From Pontibacillus halophilus JSM 076056 = DSM 19796 (lineage in GTDB: Bacteria; Bacillota; Bacilli; Bacillales; BH030062), in the NCBI RefSeq assembly GCF_000425205.1, contig NZ_KE384328.1, positions 65,799-129,798 of the forward strand: a stretch of DNA of 64,000 nucleotides. Reading direction: 5' to 3'. Shown here piece after piece: positions 60,991 to 64,000 of the stretch; the stretch's first letter is position 1; the number at the start of each line of letters is the position of its first letter. The position numbers were made by a program, and so were the translations under genes. The notes under the pieces are model-generated. The model saw only the letters and a program-made list of their open reading frames with translations, was not told where the DNA came from and did no database searches.

Positions 60991-61005
60991 ATTTTCTGCC
61001 TGAAA
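60976..61005. repeat. Inverted repeat at the ysnB end
   Basis: Perfect 12-bp arms TTTCAGGCAGAA / TTCTGCCTGAAA around a 6-base loop, overlapping the ysnB stop. No T-run follows on either strand, so it is terminator-like but unproven. Confidence 0.55.
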
Positions 61006-61009
61006 CCCA

Positions 61010-61038
61010 TTGACTTTTAATTCTACAGTGCATATAAT
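61010..61038 (+). promoter_or_regulatory. Sigma-A promoter of the tRNA pair
   Basis: TTGACT (61010-61015), 17-bp spacer, TATAAT (61033-61038). An 80-base leader precedes the first tRNA; GAGAGCGA and TTGCTCTC in it can pair. Confidence 0.88.
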
Positions 61039-61126
61039 GAAACATGTTCGCTTGAGAGCGAGACGGTTAAAGGATAGCGTTGTTCAGTTCTTGAACTATA
61101 AACAAAAGTTGCTCTCTAATTTAAAC

Positions 61127-61200
61127 GCGGGTGTAGTTTAGTGGTAAAACCTCAGCCTTCCAAGCTGATGATGTGGGTTCGATTCCCATCACCCGCTCCA
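61127..61200 (+). tRNA. tRNA-Gly (TCC)
   Basis: Full cloverleaf: acceptor GCGGGTG with CACCCGC, anticodon stem TCAGC/GCTGA with loop CTTCCAA (anticodon TCC, reading GGA), T-arm GTGGG TTCGATT CCCAT, and encoded CCA. Discriminator is T. Confidence 0.97.
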
Positions 61201-61242
61201 TTACATATTTTCATTGATTGTATAATTTCATATTAATACTGC

Positions 61243-61316
61243 GTCCCAGTAGCTCAGTAGGATAGAGCAACGGCCTTCTAAGCCGTAGGTCGGGAGTTCG
61301 AATCTCTCCTGGGACA
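61243..61316 (+). tRNA. tRNA-Arg (TCT), no encoded CCA
   Basis: Cloverleaf: acceptor GTCCCAG with CTGGGAC, anticodon stem ACGGC/GCCGT with loop CTTCTAA (anticodon TCT, reading AGA), T-arm GGGAG TTCGAAT CTCTC. Discriminator A is followed by TAT, so CCA must be added by tRNA nucleotidyltransferase. Confidence 0.96.
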
Positions 61317-61321
61317 TATTT

Positions 61322-61350
61322 AAAGCTGAAGGAACTCCTTCAGCTTTTTT
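61322..61350 (+). terminator. Terminator of the tRNA pair
   Basis: 11-bp stem AAAGCTGAAGG / CCTTCAGCTTT, loop AACT, T-run. Confidence 0.93.
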
Positions 61351-61489
61351 CTTATATATGTTGAATGATTAGGATAAGTTAATTATATATGTTAAGCTTA
61401 AAAGTACATAAGTTTGGGTAACATAAGAAGAAGCACGTCGTGGGCAAACAGAGACTGGTAAACGATAATGTTGAGGGAAGGATGAAGAT

Positions 61490-62479
61490 ATGACAAAGGA
61501 TAAAGCAGATGTTGTCCTCTTCCCCAAATGGAAAACGACCCTAGAACAAAATGGGCGAACTGCGTTAGAAGAAAAGAGATATAAAGACGCCATACATTAC
61601 TTCGACCAGCTGCTTCAGTTTAAGATCGAAACAACTGAGGTATTGACGGGAAAGCTGGTATGTTTAATGGAGCTAGGTCGCTACGGGGAAGCGGAAGATA
61701 TATGTCAACATTTGATGAAAGAAGACGAAGAGAATTACTATCAATACTTACATATTTATTTGACCATCCTTTTCCAGACAGCTCAGTATGAAGAGTTGAT
61801 TGATTTGCTCGATGAAATCTTTGAGACAGAGGACATACCGGAGCAAGTACGCATTCAATTCCATCAATTATATGATGTTACGAAGAAGCTGACTGAGGAG
61901 GAGGCGCCTTACGATGACACAGCTCAATTAGATGAGTTTCTGTTGTCGCTCGATCAGAAAGATTTAAGGAAACAATGGCAACTCCTGACGAAATTAAGAA
62001 AGCGAGATGTCCAACCCTACATAAAGCAGTTGCTTCCTTATTTAGAGGATGAAGAAATTCAACCGGTCATTAAGACGGGGCTTGTCCAGTGGATGCGTGA
62101 CTCAAACGTAGATTACGAAGTAACGGTAAGAAAGTTTGGAGAAGTCGTAAAGGTCGTTCCTAGCGAATTGACAGACGTTCTATCTCATCCCCGTGCTCTC
62201 GGGATTTTCACGCTGCTACGTCCAGTTGAGGATGAAAGCCCTTCCTTATTTGAATTGATTCAACAACAACTGTTCCGCTATCTTTATATTCGTTACCCAA
62301 ACCTACCTACATATGACCACGACGAGGCTATTGCTACAGCCTTACATAGAATTGCGTCAAGTTCACTGTCGATGGAACACTTATCGTTGTCCTTTGAGGC
62401 AGAGGAGTCAGAGGTACAGAAATGGATTGATGAAATTCTGGCATTTGAAAGAGAGTATTTCACCATCCTAGACTCATAA
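61490..62479 (+). CDS. ysoA: TPR-repeat protein YsoA
   Basis: 329-residue cytosolic protein with tetratricopeptide-like helical repeats in its N-terminal half (about 20-130: ALEEKRYKDAIHYFDQLL then GRYGEAEDICQHLM and AQYEELIDLLDEIF). The C-terminal half is a helical domain with acidic surface. Such proteins act as protein-binding scaffolds; the partner is unknown. ATG preceded by GGAAGGATGAAG. Located between ysnB and tig as in B. subtilis. Confidence 0.88.
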   Translation: MTKDKADVVLFPKWKTTLEQNGRTALEEKRYKDAIHYFDQLLQFKIETTEVLTGKLVCLMELGRYGEAEDICQHLMKEDEENYYQYLHIYLTILFQTAQYEELIDLLDEIFETEDIPEQVRIQFHQLYDVTKKLTEEEAPYDDTAQLDEFLLSLDQKDLRKQWQLLTKLRKRDVQPYIKQLLPYLEDEEIQPVIKTGLVQWMRDSNVDYEVTVRKFGEVVKVVPSELTDVLSHPRALGIFTLLRPVEDESPSLFELIQQQLFRYLYIRYPNLPTYDHDEAIATALHRIASSSLSMEHLSLSFEAEESEVQKWIDEILAFEREYFTILDS

Positions 62480-62533
62480 TCCGACCCCGTGTATTGCTTA
62501 CTTTTACCTGTGTTTTTGCATAAGGGTTAGGTG

Positions 62534-62561
62534 TTGAAAGGCTTATAGTTTGTGTTATAAT
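62534..62561 (+). promoter_or_regulatory. Sigma-A promoter of tig
   Basis: TTGAAA (62534-62539), 16-bp spacer, TATAAT (62556-62561) with an extended -10 TG at 62553-62554. Confidence 0.82.
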
Positions 62562-62659
62562 GAAGTGGTTGTAAATCAGGTAAACTTTCATGTTTGACAA
62601 CAAGCATGATACTATCGTACACAATGAACAGATGAACAATAGATGTTGGAGGGAAAAGC

Positions 62660-63946
62660 ATGTCTGCAAAATTCGAAAAATTAGAAGGTAACGAAGGCCA
62701 ACTTACAGTAGAAGTTGAAGCTGAGAAGTTTGACCAAGCGTTAGACCAAGCATTCAAAAAAGTTGTAAAAGATGTATCTATTCCAGGTTTCCGTAAAGGG
62801 AAAGTACCTCGTAAAATCTTTGAACAACGCTTTGGTGTTGAGTCTCTATACCAAGATGCACTAGATATCCTACTTCCTGATGCTTACGGTGAGGCTGTTG
62901 AAGAAACAAACATCACTCCTGTAGACCGTCCAGAAGTAGACGTAGAACAAATTGAAAAAGGTCAAAACCTTATCTTTACTGCTAAAGTTACAGTGAAGCC
63001 AGAAGTAACACTTGGCGACTACAAAGGTCTTGAAGTAGAAGACCAAGACGTTGCCGTTACTGACGAAGACGTTGAAGCTGAACTTAAACAGCAGCAAGAA
63101 AAACAAGCTGAGCTTGTTGTTAAAGAAGAAGGAACTGTAGAAGAAGGTGACACAGTTGTCATGGACTTTGAAGGCTTCGTTGATGGCGTTGCATTCGAAG
63201 GCGGCCAAGCTGAGAACCATTCTCTAGAAATCGGTTCTGGTCAATTTATTCCAGGATTCGAAGAGCAGCTAGTTGGTAAATCTGCTGGAGAAGATACAGA
63301 AGTAGAAGTAACATTCCCAGAGGAATACCACGCTGAAGACCTAGCTGGTAAAGCAGCTACATTCAAAGTTAAAATTCACGAAATCAAGACAAAAGAAGTT
63401 CCTGAACTTGATGATGAATTTGCAAAAGATGTAGATGAAGAAGTAGAAACTCTAGATGAGTTGAAGCAAAAGACAAAAGAGCGTCTACAAGAAGAGAAGA
63501 ACCAACAAGCTGAGAACGCGAAACGCGAAGAGCTTGTAAATAAAGCGACAGATAACGCAGAAATCGACATTCCTGAAGCAATGGTAGACACGGAATTAGA
63601 TCGTATGATCCAAGAATTCCAACAACGTCTACAAATGCAAGGCATGACGCTTGAAATGTACACTCAATTCACTGGTCAAGACCAGGATGCGTTGAAAGAA
63701 CAAATGAAGGATGACGCACAGCAACGTGTGAAAACGAACCTTGTTCTAGAAGCAATTGCAGAAGCTGAAAATGTACAGGTGTCTGAAGAAGACGTAAACG
63801 AAGAGCTTGCGAACATGGCTTCTATGTACCAAACTGATGTTGAGAACCTTAAGCAAATGCTAGGTGGAAACACAGATATGGTAAATGAAGACCTTAAATA
63901 CCGCAAAGCAATCGAAGTTCTTGTAGATAACAGCAAATCTGCATAA
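62660..63946 (+). CDS. tig: Trigger factor
   Basis: Ribosome-bound chaperone and peptidyl-prolyl isomerase that meets nascent chains at the exit tunnel. 428 residues: N-terminal ribosome-binding domain with [17 protein letters not shown] (signature FRKGKVPR, near 44-52), FKBP-type PPIase domain (about 160-245; [14 protein letters not shown]), and C-terminal arm domain (about 246-428). Strikingly acidic, with many EEGD and DEEVE runs, in line with a salt-adapted cytosol. ATG follows GGAGGGAAA. Own promoter and terminator. Confidence 0.97.
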   Translation: MSAKFEKLEGNEGQLTVEVEAEKFDQALDQAFKKVVKDVSIPGFRKGKVPRKIFEQRFGVESLYQDALDILLPDAYGEAVEETNITPVDRPEVDVEQIEKGQNLIFTAKVTVKPEVTLGDYKGLEVEDQDVAVTDEDVEAELKQQQEKQAELVVKEEGTVEEGDTVVMDFEGFVDGVAFEGGQAENHSLEIGSGQFIPGFEEQLVGKSAGEDTEVEVTFPEEYHAEDLAGKAATFKVKIHEIKTKEVPELDDEFAKDVDEEVETLDELKQKTKERLQEEKNQQAENAKREELVNKATDNAEIDIPEAMVDTELDRMIQEFQQRLQMQGMTLEMYTQFTGQDQDALKEQMKDDAQQRVKTNLVLEAIAEAENVQVSEEDVNEELANMASMYQTDVENLKQMLGGNTDMVNEDLKYRKAIEVLVDNSKSA

Positions 63947-63964
63947 TGAAACAATGGAAGAATG

Positions 63965-63995
63965 ACAAGGCGCGACTTTATTCGTGCCTTGTTTT
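63965..63995 (+). terminator. tig terminator
   Basis: Stem ACAAGGC / GCCTTGT with inner GAC..GT pairing, followed by TTTTC, at the window edge. Confidence 0.85.
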
Positions 63996-64000
63996 CTTCA

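Noticed and set aside
1-64000. CRISPR arrays, prophage genes, insertion sequences or transposases
   Set aside because: No direct-repeat arrays, transposase motifs or phage structural genes were seen in the listed frames or the intergenic DNA.

Overview
The window is chromosomal DNA from a low-to-mid GC Gram-positive, endospore-forming bacterium of the Bacillaceae. Evidence: strong AGGAGG-type ribosome sites, many TTG/GTG starts, T-box leaders, an AUU-initiated infC, DnaB/DnaI helicase loaders, the spore genes sspI, gerE and gerM, and a gene order that follows the Bacillus subtilis gapB-speD to tig segment almost gene for gene. The very acidic trigger factor and the accessory genes would suit a moderately halophilic relative (Halobacillus/Pontibacillus type). 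That genus-level guess is inference only.

Layout. 0.2-5.1 kb: speD, a small cytosolic protein, nrdR, dnaB, dnaI, ytxC. 5.1-9.2 kb: T-box-controlled thrS, then the L20-leader-controlled infC-rpmI-rplT operon. 9.3-13.4 kb: ysdA, a VTT-domain membrane protein, ysdB (with a SigW-like promoter), dimeric dUTPase, M42 peptidase ysdC, sspI, ysgA. 13.4-17.3 kb: T-box-controlled pheST. 17.3-23.5 kb: accessory block with an aldo/keto reductase, a two-component system divergent from a DUF418 membrane-protein pair, and a CoA-type Nudix hydrolase. 23.5-30.2 kb: rnhC, zapA, cvpA-family gene, polX, mutS2, yshE and an unlisted 27-residue membrane peptide. 30.2-37.7 kb: FadR-controlled lcfA-fadR-fadB-etfB-etfA, then trxA and uvrC. 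37.7-46.5 kb: the main accessory island, described below. 46.4-51.0 kb: yslB, sdhCAB, ysmA. 51.1-54.1 kb: a ComP/ComA-type quorum-sensing pair with no comQ or comX beside it, directly upstream of gerE. 54.2-64 kb: gerE, ysmB, racE, a chemoreceptor, gerM, rph, rdgB, ysnB, two tRNA genes (Gly-TCC with CCA, Arg-TCT without), ysoA and tig.

The least ordinary region is the island at the uvrC-yslB junction, where B. subtilis carries lysC. A Fur-box promoter drives a lipoprotein. Next comes a four-gene overlapping operon: sugar-nucleotide epimerase, AglD/MprF-type membrane protein, membrane-anchored phosphodiesterase and polyprenyl-phosphate-sugar synthase-like GT2. A second Fur-box promoter then drives an anchored extracellular protein plus an FTR1 iron permease, and a GT-C-like integral membrane protein closes the island. 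It looks like iron uptake combined with a lipid-linked sugar pathway, but I know of no described system with this content, so the link is a hypothesis.

Regulation is unusually readable: sigma-A promoters with 17-bp spacers precede speD, thrS, infC, pheS, lcfA, fadR, both Fur-regulated genes, sdhC and the tRNAs. Two FadR operators, two Fur boxes, a cre-like site, a SigW-like promoter and helically phased repeats for the OmpR-type regulator can be placed to the base.
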